A stretch of DNA of 64,000 nucleotides from Azohydromonas aeria (GCF_009760915.1 NZ_VIDQ01000028.1:1-64000); one strand, 5' to 3'. Positions 45,261-54,683 are shown, counted from the stretch's first letter. Program-made: numbers and translations. The notes: generated from the letters alone by a model not told the origin.

Positions 45261-45689
45261 TTAGATCTCGAGGACCTTGGGTTGCTGGGCGGTGTGCGGG
45301 TGCGTATCACCGGCGTACACCTTCAGCTTCTTGACCATGGCATAGCCCAGCGGACCCTTGGGCAGCATGCCCTTGACGGCCTTTTCCAGGGCGCGGCCCG
45401 GATGCTTGGCTTGCATGTCCTTGAACTTCGTGGCGTAGATGCCGCCCGGGAAGCCCGAGTGGCGGTAGTACACCTTGTCGTTGGCCTTGTTGCCGGTCAC
45501 GCGCAGCTTGTCTGCGTTGACGACGACGATGAAGTCGCCGGTGTCCACGTGGGGCGTGTAGATGGCCTTGTGCTTGCCGCGCAGACGGAGTGCCACTTCG
45601 CTGGCGACACGTCCGAGCACCTTGTCGGTGGCGTCAATCACAAACCACTCGTGCACGACTTCGGCCGGCTTGGCGCTGAAGGTCTTCAT
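45261..45689 (-). CDS. rplM: 50S ribosomal protein L13
   Basis: Early-assembly large-subunit protein. The 142-residue product starts [30 protein letters not shown] and contains [26 protein letters not shown] and [25 protein letters not shown], all typical. The ATG at 45689 was preferred to an in-frame start 14 codons upstream. In E. coli L13 represses its own operon; no such site was identified here. Confidence 0.98.
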   Translation of the reverse strand: MKTFSAKPAEVVHEWFVIDATDKVLGRVASEVALRLRGKHKAIYTPHVDTGDFIVVVNADKLRVTGNKANDKVYYRHSGFPGGIYATKFKDMQAKHPGRALEKAVKGMLPKGPLGYAMVKKLKVYAGDTHPHTAQQPKVLEI

Positions 45690-45866
45690 GAGGGGGTCTT
45701 TCGGTTGAGGGTCACCCGCGAATCGGGCCACCCGGTGACGGCTGCATGCGTTGCGCTCGGCCCCGGTGCCGCAAGTCTCCTTGCCGCCTCAAGGCTCATG
45801 TCCCGCAGTGCCCAAAGAGCGCTGGAAACAGGCACAACTTCCCCGCCGTTGACAGGAAAGCCGAAC

Positions 45867-45872
45867 ATTGTA
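45867..45872 (-). promoter_or_regulatory. Candidate -10 element of the rplM-rpsI operon
   Basis: On the minus strand TACAAT (plus-strand ATTGTA) lies about 180 bases upstream of rplM. The -35 is not clear, and the long leader would leave space for autoregulation. The rest of the 313-bp gap to the next gene (45690-46002) holds no gene that I can see. Confidence 0.4.
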
Positions 45873-46002
45873 GCCCAGAAAGCGAAAACCGTGTGGATGT
45901 GCAAACGTCACGGCGTTGTGAACTCCCCATGACCAGGAGGCAGGGTTAACCCTTGATTGGGATAACATCCGCCCCACTTTCGGGAAAACCCTGAGTCATC
46001 TT

Positions 46003-46680
46003 ATGTCTGCCCCGCCCTCCACGCCGATCCGCCGTTCCGCCACGCCCGCCGCCCCCGCGCCGCGCGTGGGCTGGGTGCCGATCCGCTCGCTGGCGCAGCG
46101 GCACCGGCCGCTGATCCTGGCGCACCTGCTGGCGCTGGGCGACAACGACCGCTACCTGCGCTTCGGCTACGCCGCTTCCGACGCCCAGGTGCGCCGCTAC
46201 GTGGACGGCATCGACTTCGGCCGCGACGAGGTGGTGGGCATCTTCGACGAGGCGCTGGAGCTGGTCGCGGTGGCGCACCTGGCGCACATTGCCAGCGCCA
46301 ACGGCGCCGCGCCGATGGCCGAGTTCGGCGTCTCGGTGCTGCCGCGCGCGCGCGGCCGCGGCTGGGGCAGCCGGCTGTTCGAGCGCGCCGTGCTGCACGC
46401 GCGCAACTGGGGCGCCGACACCATGGTGATCCACGCCCTGACCGAGAACACGCCCATGCTGCGCATCGCGCGCAAGGCCGGCGCGCGCATCGAGCGCGAC
46501 GGCGGCGAGGCCCAGGCGATGCTGCGCCTGCCGCCCGAAGACGCCGGCTCGCGCATGGACGCGCTGGTGGCACAGCAGGCCGGCGAGTTCGACTACCAGC
46601 TCAAGCTCCAGGCCCTGCGCCTGCAGCAGTGGTGGCGCATGATGCTGCCCCGCGCCGGCGCGCCCAGCCCGGCCAACTGA
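46003..46680 (+). CDS. GNAT-family N-acetyltransferase
   Basis: A 225-residue acetyl-CoA-dependent acetyltransferase with the acetyl-CoA loop in SVLPRARGRGWGSRLFERAV (RxxGxG/A pattern) and the last core strand TMVIHALTENTPMLRIARKAGARIE. A ~25-residue Pro/Ala-rich extension precedes the domain, and a basic C-terminal tail follows (LQQWWRMMLPRAG). The substrate is unknown. It is transcribed alone, divergent from rplM. Confidence 0.88.
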   Translation: MSAPPSTPIRRSATPAAPAPRVGWVPIRSLAQRHRPLILAHLLALGDNDRYLRFGYAASDAQVRRYVDGIDFGRDEVVGIFDEALELVAVAHLAHIASANGAAPMAEFGVSVLPRARGRGWGSRLFERAVLHARNWGADTMVIHALTENTPMLRIARKAGARIERDGGEAQAMLRLPPEDAGSRMDALVAQQAGEFDYQLKLQALRLQQWWRMMLPRAGAPSPAN

Positions 46681-46753
46681 GGCGAGGTCCCGCCCGGGTC
46701 CCGGCTTGGCCCTGCCGCCCGGAGCGCCGCAGGCGCCGGTCTAGCATGCGCGG

Positions 46754-47776
46754 ATGACTTCCTACGCCGCCCTGCGCCCCGAATCCGTGCTCGACGCCGT
46801 GGCCGCCGCGGGCTTCGACCCCGACGGCCGGCTGCTGCAACTCAACTCCTACGAGAACCGCGTCTTCCAGGTCTTCCTGGAGGACGGCGCCGTTGTCGTC
46901 GCCAAGTTCTACCGCCCGGGTCGCTGGAGCGACGCGCAGATCCTCGAAGAGCACGCCTTCTCGCTGGCCCTTGAAGCCGCCGACGTGCCGGTGGTCGCCC
47001 CCCTGGCGCTGCAGCCGCGCAACCAGGGCGAGATCGAGCTGCTGGGCGTGCCGGCGACCCTGGCGCGCATCCGCCTCGACGGCGAGCCCTTCCGCTACAG
47101 CGTCAGCCCGCGCCGCGCCGGCCGCGCGCCCGACCTCGAAGACCCGATGGTGCTGCAGTGGCTCGGCCGCTTCCTGGGCCGGCTGCACGCCGTGGGCACC
47201 GAGGCGCCCTTCGAGCACCGCCGCACGCTCGACGTCGCCACTTTCGGCGAGGCCGCGCGCATGCGGCTGCTCGAAGGCGACTTCATCCCGCCCGATCAGC
47301 TGCCCGCCTGGCGCAGCAGCTGCGACGCGGCGCTGGCCGCCGTGCGCGAGGCCTTCGACGGCGTCGGCGCCGTGCGCCGGCTGCGCCTGCACGGCGACTG
47401 CCATCCCGGCAACATCCTGTGGCGCGACGAGGGCCCGCACGTGGTGGACCTGGACGACGCCTGCACCGGCCCCGCGGTGCAGGACCTGTGGATGCTGCTC
47501 TCCGGCGATCCGGCCACCATGGCCGCGCAGCTGGGCCAGATCCTGCAGGGCTACCGCGTCTTCATGCCCTTCGACGCGCGCGAGCTGGCACTCGTCGAGC
47601 CGCTGCGCACCCTGCGCATGATCCACCACAGCGCCTGGCTGGCCGAGCGCTGGAGCGACCCGGCCTTCCCCGCCGCCTTCCCCTTCTTCGGCACCGCGGC
47701 CTATTGGTCGGAGCAGACGACGCAGTTGCGCGAGCAACTGGCCTCGATGGGCGAGGCGCCGCTGGAGCTGTATTGA
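46754..47776 (+). CDS. srkA: Stress-response Ser/Thr protein kinase, SrkA/YihE-like
   Basis: Kinase of the APH/choline-kinase fold that in E. coli blunts programmed cell death under stress. The 340-residue protein begins with the family pattern VLDAVAAAGFDPDGRLLQLNSYENRVFQV. It has the ATP-binding lysine in VVAKFYRPGRW, the catalytic loop LHGDCHPGNILW and the metal-binding DLDDACTGP. Length and motifs match YihE closely. It stands alone, 73 bases after the acetyltransferase gene. Confidence 0.88.
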   Translation: MTSYAALRPESVLDAVAAAGFDPDGRLLQLNSYENRVFQVFLEDGAVVVAKFYRPGRWSDAQILEEHAFSLALEAADVPVVAPLALQPRNQGEIELLGVPATLARIRLDGEPFRYSVSPRRAGRAPDLEDPMVLQWLGRFLGRLHAVGTEAPFEHRRTLDVATFGEAARMRLLEGDFIPPDQLPAWRSSCDAALAAVREAFDGVGAVRRLRLHGDCHPGNILWRDEGPHVVDLDDACTGPAVQDLWMLLSGDPATMAAQLGQILQGYRVFMPFDARELALVEPLRTLRMIHHSAWLAERWSDPAFPAAFPFFGTAAYWSEQTTQLREQLASMGEAPLELY

Positions 47777-47809
47777 TTGCAGTCCCCACTCAAGACTGAA
47801 AGTCTGGTT

Positions 47810-47961
47810 CGTCATGCCCGCGCAGGCGGGCATCCAGGCGGCCCCCAAGTCGCCGAAAGCCGGACGGCCGGCGTACCAAGGGCCGGGACACAGCAGGCGC
47901 TGCGCATCGGCTTGCGGCCTGCTTGGGGACTGCCTGGATTCCCGCCTTCGCGGGAATGACG
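47810..47961. repeat. REP doublet: two palindromes in inverted orientation
   Basis: Left arm 47810-47849 and right arm 47922-47961 are inverted copies matching at most of 40 positions. Each arm holds its own hairpin (ATGCCCGC-GCAGGCGGGCAT on the left; ATTCCCGCCTTCGCGGGAAT on the right). A 72-base spacer lies between. It sits between the convergent ends of srkA and htpG and belongs to the GTCATTCCCG... class of dispersed palindromes common in betaproteobacteria. It may end both transcripts. Confidence 0.75.
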
Positions 47962-48020
47962 GTGTAGTGGGCGCGGCGACTTCGCTGGTGGCCAGCAAAG
48001 CCGCTTCCTTGCTGGGCCGC

Positions 48021-49892
48021 TTAGGCGCTCAGCAGCCGCGTCACCCGCTGCACGTAGCTCGCCGGGTCGTCGAGGTGGCCGCCCTCGGCCAGCCAGGCCT
48101 GGTCGAAGAGCAGCTGCGCCAGGTCGTCGAAGCGGCCGTCGTCGCTCTCCAGCTTCTTCACCAGCGGGTGCTCGGCGTTGACTTCGAGGATCGGCTGCGA
48201 CTTCGGCGCCTGCTGGCCGGCCTGCTTGAGCAGCCGCGCCAGGTGCGCGCTCATGTCGCCTTCCTCCACCACGATGCACGCCGGCGACTCCACCAGCCGC
48301 GTCGTCACGCGCACGTCCTTGGCGCGGTCCTTGAGCGCGGTCTTGAGCTTCTCCAGCACCGGCTTGAAGGCCTCGGCGGCCTCCTCGGCGTGCTTCTTCT
48401 CTTCCTCGTCCTGCAGCTTGCCCAGGTCCACCGCGCCCTTGGCCACGCTCTGCAGCGGCTTGCCGTCGAACTCGTACAGGTGCGAGAGCATCCACTCGTC
48501 CACCCGGTCGGACAGCAGCAGCACCTCCAGGCCCTTCTTGCGGAAGATCTCCAGCTGCGGGCTGCTCTTGGCGGCGGCCAGCGTCTCGGCGGTGATGTAG
48601 TAGATCGCCTCCTGCCCCTCCTTCATCCGGGACACGTAGTCGGCGAAGCTCACGCCCGAGTCGGCGTGCGTGGAGGCGAAGCGCAGCAGCTTCGCGAGAC
48701 GCTCCTGGTTGGCGTGGTCCTCGCCGACGCCTTCCTTGATCACGGCGCCGAACTGCTCCCAGAACTTCTCGTACTGCTCCTTCTGGTTCTCGGCCAGGTC
48801 CTCCAGCATCGACAGCACGCGCTTGGTCGAGCCCTCGCGGATGGCCTTCACGTCGCGGCTTTCCTGCAGCAGCTCGCGGCTGACGTTCAGGGGCAGGTCG
48901 GCCGAGTCGATCACGCCCTTGACGAAGCGCAGGTACACCGGCATCAGCGCCTCGGCGTCGTCCATGATGAACACGCGCTTGACGTAGAGCTTGACGCCGC
49001 CGCGCTTGTCGCGGTTCCACAGGTCGAAGGGCGCCTTGGCCGGGATGTAGAGCAGCTGCGTGTACTCGGTGCGCCCTTCCACGCGGTTGTGCGTGTAGGC
49101 CAGCGGCGCCTCGCTGTCGTAGCTGAGCTGCTTGTAGAACTCCTTGTACTCGGCGTCGGTCACGTCGCTCTTGCTGCGCGTCCACAGCGCGGCGGCCTTG
49201 TTGACCGTCTCCCACTCGTCGGTCGTGACCTGTTCCTTCTTCTCCGCGTCCCAGGTCTCCTTGCGCATCAGGATGGGCAGCGAGATGTGGTCGGAGTACT
49301 TGTTGATGATCGACTTCAGCCGCCACGCCGACAGGAACTCGTCCTCGCCCTCGCGCAGGTGCAGCGTCACGTCGGTGCCGCGCTTGTCCTTCGTGATGGT
49401 CTCGACCTCGAAGTCGCCGGCGCCCTCGCTGCTCCAGCGCACGCCCTCCTCGGCCGACAGCCCCGCGCGGCGCGACTCGACCGTGATGCGGTCCGCGACG
49501 ATGAAGCCGGAATAGAAACCCACGCCGAACTGGCCGATCAGCGCCGCGTCCTTCTTCTGGTCGCCTTCCAGCCGCGCCATGAACTCGCGCGTGCCGCTCT
49601 TGGCGATGGTGCCCAGGTGCGCCGTGGCCTCCTCGGCGCTCATGCCGATGCCGTTGTCGCTGATCGTGACCGTGCGCGCCGCGGCGTCGAAGGTGACCCG
49701 CACCTCCAGGTTGGGCTGGTCGCCGTACAGCGCGTTGTCGTTCAGCGCCTCGAAGCGCAGCTTGTCGCAGGCGTCGGAGGCGTTGGAGATCAGCTCGCGC
49801 AGGAAGATCTCCTTGTTCGAGTACAGCGAGTGCGTGACGAGGTGCAGGATCTGCTTGACCTCAGCCTGGAACGAGAGGGTCTGTTTGTGCAT
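48021..49892 (-). CDS. htpG: Molecular chaperone HtpG (Hsp90)
   Basis: ATP-dependent chaperone that remodels late folding intermediates. The 623-residue protein shows the GHKL ATP site ([38 protein letters not shown]), the middle domain ([29 protein letters not shown]) and a dimerisation domain. The C-terminal MEEVD is absent, as in all bacterial forms. The ATG at 49892 gives [14 protein letters not shown], the standard start. No heat-shock promoter was recognised upstream. Confidence 0.97.
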   Translation of the reverse strand: MHKQTLSFQAEVKQILHLVTHSLYSNKEIFLRELISNASDACDKLRFEALNDNALYGDQPNLEVRVTFDAAARTVTISDNGIGMSAEEATAHLGTIAKSGTREFMARLEGDQKKDAALIGQFGVGFYSGFIVADRITVESRRAGLSAEEGVRWSSEGAGDFEVETITKDKRGTDVTLHLREGEDEFLSAWRLKSIINKYSDHISLPILMRKETWDAEKKEQVTTDEWETVNKAAALWTRSKSDVTDAEYKEFYKQLSYDSEAPLAYTHNRVEGRTEYTQLLYIPAKAPFDLWNRDKRGGVKLYVKRVFIMDDAEALMPVYLRFVKGVIDSADLPLNVSRELLQESRDVKAIREGSTKRVLSMLEDLAENQKEQYEKFWEQFGAVIKEGVGEDHANQERLAKLLRFASTHADSGVSFADYVSRMKEGQEAIYYITAETLAAAKSSPQLEIFRKKGLEVLLLSDRVDEWMLSHLYEFDGKPLQSVAKGAVDLGKLQDEEEKKHAEEAAEAFKPVLEKLKTALKDRAKDVRVTTRLVESPACIVVEEGDMSAHLARLLKQAGQQAPKSQPILEVNAEHPLVKKLESDDGRFDDLAQLLFDQAWLAEGGHLDDPASYVQRVTRLLSA

Positions 49893-50015
49893 GGTCTTGT
49901 GTGTCGAGGAAAAGAAAGTCCCGCCTCCACCGCGGGGCGGCCCGCAGATGGGGCCGCCCCCCCGGGGCTTCAAGGGGCGCCCTTCCCCGCTCGCACCGGC
50001 CGCGCCGGCGCCGCG

Positions 50016-50516
50016 TCAGTCCAGGTCCGACACCCTGGGCGCCTCGTGGCGGCGCTGCAGCCCGCCCAGGGCCAGGCCCAGCGCGAAGCTGCCGTAGACC
50101 ATCCACAGGCTCTCCGTCTTGAGCCGGTGCTGGAAACCGGGCGTGAACCGCTCGGGGGTCAGCTTCAGGTCCACCACCGCCGCCAGCGCCGCCACGCCGG
50201 CGGCGTCCACCAGCGCGCCGGTGACGGTGCGGCGCTCGCGCCGCGCCTGCAGCGTCTCGTACAGCCCGGCCCAGAGCATGGCCGAGGCGGTGTGGATCGC
50301 CGCGCCCACCAGCGTGTGGCTGGCCGTCACGTCCTCGCGGTGCACCGCCTCCCGGCCGTGCACCCACTGCGAGGGCGCGTTCAGCGGGGCCACGGCGCTG
50401 CCGGTGTCGGCCTTGCCGCGCGCGGCCATCAGCCCGCCCGACAGCGCCGAGGCCAGCAGTCCGTCCTTGATGGCGCGCTGCGCCGTGTTGACGATGAATT
50501 GCGTGGTCACGCCCAT
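50016..50516 (-). CDS. Unknown small membrane protein
   Basis: A 166-residue protein. Hydrophobic stretches at about 15-30 (LLASALSGGLMAA), 60-78 (GAAIHTASAMLWAGLYETL) and 138-155 (LWMVYGSFALGLALGGL) suggest two to four membrane helices. I do not recognise the family. The ATG at 50516 follows GGAGAGGTGAC and was preferred over a longer frame. It is read from a unit divergent from the SDR gene and 123 bases upstream of htpG. Confidence 0.78.
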   Translation of the reverse strand: MGVTTQFIVNTAQRAIKDGLLASALSGGLMAARGKADTGSAVAPLNAPSQWVHGREAVHREDVTASHTLVGAAIHTASAMLWAGLYETLQARRERRTVTGALVDAAGVAALAAVVDLKLTPERFTPGFQHRLKTESLWMVYGSFALGLALGGLQRRHEAPRVSDLD

Positions 50517-50641
50517 GGATGTCACCTCTCCAGATTGATTGGGGAATGCGGCTTGCCGAACCGGCACGCCCGTTTCGGCAAGCGCCGTTCCCCGGATCAC
50601 CCCCCCGCGACTTCCTCTCGCCTCCCCCGCTTCCACCCCGG

Positions 50642-51970
50642 ATGAAAGTCCTCCTCACCGGCGCCACCGGCTTCATCGGCAGCAGCCTGCGCCCGCTCCT
50701 GCTGGCCGCCGGCCACGAGGTGGTCGGCGTGGCGCGCCACGCGCCGCAGCAGGGCAACCCGCCCGGGCAGCACTGGCTGGCGCTGGACTTCGCCCAGGCC
50801 ACCACGCCCGCGCACTGGCTGCCGCACCTGCGTGGCGTGGACGCGGTGGTCAACGCCGTGGGCATCTTTCGCGAGTCCGGCACCCAGACCTTCGAGGCGC
50901 TGCACCACCGCGCCCCGGCCGCGCTGTTCGAGGCCTGCGCCCAGGCCGGCGTGCGGCGCGTGGTGCAGGTGTCGGCGCTGGGCGTGGAGGCGGGGCTGAC
51001 CGCCTACCAGCGCAGCAAGCATGCCGCCGACACCGCCCTGCTGGCGCTGCCGCTGGATGCCACCGTGGCGCAGCCTTCGCTGGTGTTCGGCGAGGACGGC
51101 CCCAGCGCCCGCTTCTTCCTGATGCTCTCCAGCCTGCCGCTGCTGGCGCTGCCGCGCGGCGGACCGCTGCAGCCGGTGCACGTGGACGACGCCGCCGCGG
51201 CGCTGCTGGCGCTGCTGCAGGCCCCGCCCGGCGCCTGGGCCGGGCGCCGCGTGGCGCTGGTCGGCCCGCAGCCGATGCCGCTGGAGGCGTACCTGCAGTC
51301 GCTGCGCGCCGCGCAGGGCCTGCGCCGCGCGCCGGTCGTCCCCGTGCCGGCGCCGCTGGGCGCCCTGGGCGCGCGCGTGGCCGGACGCCTGGGCAGCACG
51401 CTGCTGGACGCCGACAGCTGGACCATGCTGCAGCAGGGCAACGCCGCGCCGGCCGACGCCGTCACCGCGCTGCTGGGCCGCGCGCCGCGCCCGCCGCGCG
51501 AGTTCATCGCGCCCGCGCACGCCGACGCGGCCCGCACCCGCGCCCGCCTGGGCTGGGCGCTGCCGCTGCTGCGCCTGTCGCTGGCGCTGGTGTGGCTGAT
51601 CACGGCCGCCGTCTCCTTCGGCCTGTACCCGGTGGAGCGCAGCTACGAGTTGCTGGCGCGCACCGGCATCCCGCCGGCGCTGCAGCCGCTCATGCTCTAC
51701 GGCGCCGCCGGGCTCGACCTGCTGCTGGGCGTGCTCACGCTGTGGCCGCTGCGCCCGCACTGGCGCCGCCGGCTGTGGGCGGCGCAGGCCTTGTTGATCG
51801 GCTTCTACACCGTGCTGATCACGTGGCGGCTGCCCGAGTTCTGGCTGCACCCCTACGGGCCGCTGAGCAAGAACCTGCCCATCCTGGCCGCGCTGGCGCT
51901 GCTGGCGGCGCTGGAGCCGCACACGGCACCCGCCCGGCCCGTTCACTCCGCCGACACCAAGGGCCGCTGA
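50642..51970 (+). CDS. NAD(P)-binding epimerase-like protein fused to a DoxX-like membrane domain
   Basis: A 442-residue fusion. Residues 1-300 form an atypical short-chain dehydrogenase/epimerase: TGATGFIGSSLRPLLLAAG nucleotide loop, VVNAVGIF, and the YQRSKHAAD YxxxK dyad. Residues about 305-425 contain four hydrophobic helices of the DoxX-like type (LALVWLITAAVSFGLYPVERSYELLARTGIPPAL, LYGAAGLDLLLGVLTL). The combination suggests a membrane-tethered redox enzyme acting on a lipid or quinone-like substrate. The stop overlaps the DUF2269 gene (TGATG). Confidence 0.87.
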   Translation: MKVLLTGATGFIGSSLRPLLLAAGHEVVGVARHAPQQGNPPGQHWLALDFAQATTPAHWLPHLRGVDAVVNAVGIFRESGTQTFEALHHRAPAALFEACAQAGVRRVVQVSALGVEAGLTAYQRSKHAADTALLALPLDATVAQPSLVFGEDGPSARFFLMLSSLPLLALPRGGPLQPVHVDDAAAALLALLQAPPGAWAGRRVALVGPQPMPLEAYLQSLRAAQGLRRAPVVPVPAPLGALGARVAGRLGSTLLDADSWTMLQQGNAAPADAVTALLGRAPRPPREFIAPAHADAARTRARLGWALPLLRLSLALVWLITAAVSFGLYPVERSYELLARTGIPPALQPLMLYGAAGLDLLLGVLTLWPLRPHWRRRLWAAQALLIGFYTVLITWRLPEFWLHPYGPLSKNLPILAALALLAALEPHTAPARPVHSADTKGR

Positions 51971-52434
51971 TGGACTACATCGTCGTGAAATGGCTGCACG
52001 TGCTCTCCAGCACGCTGCTGTTCGGCACCGGGCTGGGCTCGGCCTACTACATGTTCTTCACCAGCCTGACGCGCGACCCGCGCGCCGTGGCGACGGTGGT
52101 GCGCTTCGTGGTGCTGGCCGACTGGCTGTTCACCACCACGACCATCATCTTCCAGCCTCTGAGCGGCTGGTACCTGGCGCACCTGGCCGGCATCCCGCTG
52201 ACCACGCCGTGGATCTTCTGGAGCTTCGTGCTGTACTTCGTCGCCGGCGCCTGCTGGCTGCCGGTGGTGTGGATCCAGATCCGCATGCGCGCCCTGGCGC
52301 AGGCCGCCGTCACGCACAACGAGCCGCTGCCGCCGCGCTACTTCCAGCTGCTAAAGGTCTGGACCGCGCTGGGCGTGCCGGCCTTCGTGGCGCTGGTCGT
52401 CGTCTTCTACCTGATGGTGGCCAAGCCGACCTGA
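51970..52434 (+). CDS. DUF2269-type integral membrane protein
   Basis: A 154-residue protein with four membrane helices (about 4-24, 45-65, 78-98, 128-148). It begins MDYIVVKWLHVLSSTLLFGTGLGSAYYM, the recognisable start of the DUF2269 family. Conserved His and Trp residues in the first helix resemble those of b-type heme membrane proteins, but no heme role is proven. It is translationally coupled to the SDR-DoxX fusion, and the two probably act together. Confidence 0.85.
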   Translation: MDYIVVKWLHVLSSTLLFGTGLGSAYYMFFTSLTRDPRAVATVVRFVVLADWLFTTTTIIFQPLSGWYLAHLAGIPLTTPWIFWSFVLYFVAGACWLPVVWIQIRMRALAQAAVTHNEPLPPRYFQLLKVWTALGVPAFVALVVVFYLMVAKPT

Positions 52435-52446
52435 AGCGCCGCGGGA

Positions 52447-52881
52447 TCAGGCCGCGTAGTCCTCGCGCACGTAGTAGTCGCCGGTGTTGTCGGTGGAGGC
52501 GAAGTGGCGGGCGCGGTCGGCGTCGCGCACGACGTTGAACTTCACGTCCTCGTGGCGCGCGAACATCACCACCGTGTCGCCGCCGTGCAGGTGCAGCAGC
52601 ACGTCGCCGTTGACCAGCGGCTCGGCCAGCAGCACCTTGGCGCCGGACAGCCGCTCGCACATGGCGCGCCGGCGCGCGTTCTGGAAGCGCTGGTCGTGCA
52701 CGGCGTCCTGGCGCTTCTCGGGCTGCAGCTCGTCCTCGGCGCGGAACAGCGCCTGCTCGATCTGGCGCTGCCAGTCGCGCAGCACGTCGCGGCGGAAGGC
52801 CGCGGGCATGTCTTCCAGGCGGCCGAGGTGAACCTCGCCTTCGCCGCTTTCCCAGTCCACTTGCAGGGCAGGCAGTTGCAT
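52447..52881 (-). CDS. Conserved-looking unknown protein
   Basis: A 144-residue soluble protein with no signal peptide or membrane helix. It is rich in Asp, Glu and Arg, has one Cys, and shows a mixed alpha/beta pattern (KVLLAEPLVNGDVLLHLHGGDTVVMFARHEDVKFNVV looks like a beta meander). It converges with the DUF2269 gene 12 bases away. Codon use and uninterrupted frame support a real gene. Function not recognised. Confidence 0.72.
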   Translation of the reverse strand: MQLPALQVDWESGEGEVHLGRLEDMPAAFRRDVLRDWQRQIEQALFRAEDELQPEKRQDAVHDQRFQNARRRAMCERLSGAKVLLAEPLVNGDVLLHLHGGDTVVMFARHEDVKFNVVRDADRARHFASTDNTGDYYVREDYAA

Positions 52882-53036
52882 CGCGCTCTACTTCAGAAAT
52901 TTGACAACTCGATGCGCCAGTCTGCCCTCCGCTGCCGCACGGCAGTAGGAACAACAACCGCCCTGCAGGGGCGCTGTTCACCGTTTGGTCCCAGTGCGTG
53001 AAATCTGCCCGCGCCACGCCGGCGCGGGCGGGGCCG

Positions 53037-53240
53037 TCAATGCAGCATCGGCCGCGGCGGATGCGGGTCCTGCAGCGGCACGTCGCCCGGCGGCGGGTCG
53101 TTGATCTCGCCCGGCACCTCGTCGGGCTCGGGCGCCTCGGCCGGCCCGGCCGGCCCGCGCGGCGGGGCTTCGGGCGGCGGCGTCACCGGCAGCTCATGCA
53201 GCCGCCAGCACGGCGGCGGGAGGATGTCAGCGGCATTCAT
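53037..53240 (-). CDS. Small proline-rich unknown protein
   Basis: A 67-residue protein, about one third Pro, with acidic residues (EPDEVPGEINDPPPGDVPLQDPHPP). It has a GGAGAGCGCC site upstream of its ATG. Such short Pro-rich proteins with a DEVPGEINDP-type core are annotated in related genomes as hypothetical, from memory. It could also be a chance frame in GC-rich DNA, so confidence is moderate. Confidence 0.5.
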   Translation of the reverse strand: MNAADILPPPCWRLHELPVTPPPEAPPRGPAGPAEAPEPDEVPGEINDPPPGDVPLQDPHPPRPMLH

Positions 53241-53609
53241 GCGGGCGCTCTCCGATCCAGGACGGACGCGCCGCGCTGCAAGCGACGCGCCCGACCGGCC
53301 CGCCCCGCCCCGACGCCGCCGCCTTTGCCGACGCCGGCAAAAAGCGCCGGTAAGCGCCGCTACCGGGGCGCGTGCCGGTCTTCACCCGGGACGTGCCCCC
53401 GGCGCGCGGCGTCGTGGCCGGGACCCGGCGCCCACGCGACAGGGCCGCTGTCGGCGGGCAGCGCCACCGCGGGCACGCGCCCTGCTCCGATGCCCGCAGC
53501 CCCGGGCACACCACCGTCGCCGCCAGTCTCCCTCCCCTCCTTCCCCAATATGGCGGCTTCGGGCCCGGGGTTCTTTTCTTCCGGGGTCACTTCCCTCCTC
53601 GTCGGACGC
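53241..53609. other. 369-bp gap with no convincing gene
   Basis: Short frames here have GC-biased, unlikely compositions. I see a CCGGTAA-GCGCCG-CTACCGG-type hairpin near 53348-53368 but no T-run, and no other clear signal. Confidence 0.5.
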
Positions 53610-54683
53610 TCACTTCTGCCGCGGGCGCTGCAGTTGCGAGCCCGGCTGCGCCAGCCGTCCGGCGCGCAGCTCGGCCACGGCCTGCGCCAGCGCGCGCGCC
53701 GCGTTGCGCACCTCCTCCTGCACCGCCTCATCGGCGTCCAGGCTGTCGTGGCTGGTGGCGTAGGGCTCCCAGTAGCCGATGTAGCGCTCCAGCTTGGCGA
53801 AGGCGCCGGCATCCACCAGCCCCATCCAGTCCAGCCAGTCGGCCAGCGCGTCGCGCACGCCGCCGGCGCCCTCCACGTCGCCGTGCACCACCACCGCGTA
53901 GGCGCGCCCGGCCAAGTGCTTCGGGTAGGACCAGCCCTTCAGCTCCAGCGCCTTGGCCTTTTCCGCGTCCTTGCCGCCGGTGCTGGTCGGGTCCGGGTTG
54001 CCGCCGTCGGCGCACACGAGCCGGTCGATCATCAGCTTCAGCGGGCTCGTCGCCTGGTACCAGTGCACCGGCGTGACCAGCATCACCCCGTGCGCCGCCA
54101 CCCAGCGCTCGTAGATCTCGTTCATCCAGTCGCCGGTCTGCTGCAGCGAGTGGTTTGGATAGCACGAGCACGGCCAGTGGCACAGCGGCATGGCGGTGGA
54201 GACGCAGCCCTTGCACGGGAAGATGCGCAAGTGCGGCGCCGAGGTCAGCAGGCTCAGGTCGAGCACGTCGGGCTCCAGCCCGGCCCGCGCCAGCGCCTCG
54301 CTGGCCAGCAGCACCAGCCGGTGCGTCTTGGAGCGCTCGCCCGGACAGGTGCCGTCGTTGCGCGGCGAGCCGCACACCAGCAGCACGCGCGAGGGCGTGG
54401 CCGCGTCCTGCTGCCGCGCCTGCGCCGCCCGCAGCCGCTCGTGCGCGGCGCGCCATTCGTCGGACAGCTCGTAGGACGGGTCGGCGAAGCCCGGCCCGGC
54501 CGGCGCCTTGAAGGGCGCCTTGCGTCCCTCCTGGTACGCCTGCCAGGCGATCTCCTCCAGCCGCGAGATGGCCGCGTCCTCGGCACGGAACGCCGGGTCG
54601 ATGAAGCTCAACCTGAAACGCTCGCCGAAGGCGCCGCGCTCCAGCGGCGGCGGCGTCTGCCCCTTGCGCACGCCGCCGCTCAT
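53610..54683 (-). CDS. NADPH-dependent FMN reductase/flavodoxin-fold protein with a Cys cluster
   Basis: A 357-residue protein of the NADPH-dependent FMN reductase superfamily. The flavin loop is RVLLVCGSPRNDGTCPGERSKT (about 99-120); GVMLVTPVHWYQATSPLKLMIDRL follows and is the usual flavin-binding strand-loop. An N-terminal extension of about 95 residues is not part of the fold. An insertion holds a cluster, PCKGCVSTAMPLCHWPCSC (C-x2-C-x7-C-x3-C-x-C), reminiscent of Fe-S flavoproteins. It probably reduces a quinone, metal or azo compound. It is divergent from the AsmA gene. Confidence 0.83.
   Translation of the reverse strand: MSGGVRKGQTPPPLERGAFGERFRLSFIDPAFRAEDAAISRLEEIAWQAYQEGRKAPFKAPAGPGFADPSYELSDEWRAAHERLRAAQARQQDAATPSRVLLVCGSPRNDGTCPGERSKTHRLVLLASEALARAGLEPDVLDLSLLTSAPHLRIFPCKGCVSTAMPLCHWPCSCYPNHSLQQTGDWMNEIYERWVAAHGVMLVTPVHWYQATSPLKLMIDRLVCADGGNPDPTSTGGKDAEKAKALELKGWSYPKHLAGRAYAVVVHGDVEGAGGVRDALADWLDWMGLVDAGAFAKLERYIGYWEPYATSHDSLDADEAVQEEVRNAARALAQAVAELRAGRLAQPGSQLQRPRQK

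Noticed and set aside
49893-49973. Upstream extension of htpG
   Set aside because: The extra 27 residues are Gly/Pro-rich and unlike HtpG, whose conserved start MHKQTLSFQ lies at 49892.
53227-53514. A 95-residue frame in the gap upstream of the FMN-reductase-like stop
   Set aside because: Composition (Arg, Pro, Gly, Ala) is that of random GC-rich DNA; no ribosome site.
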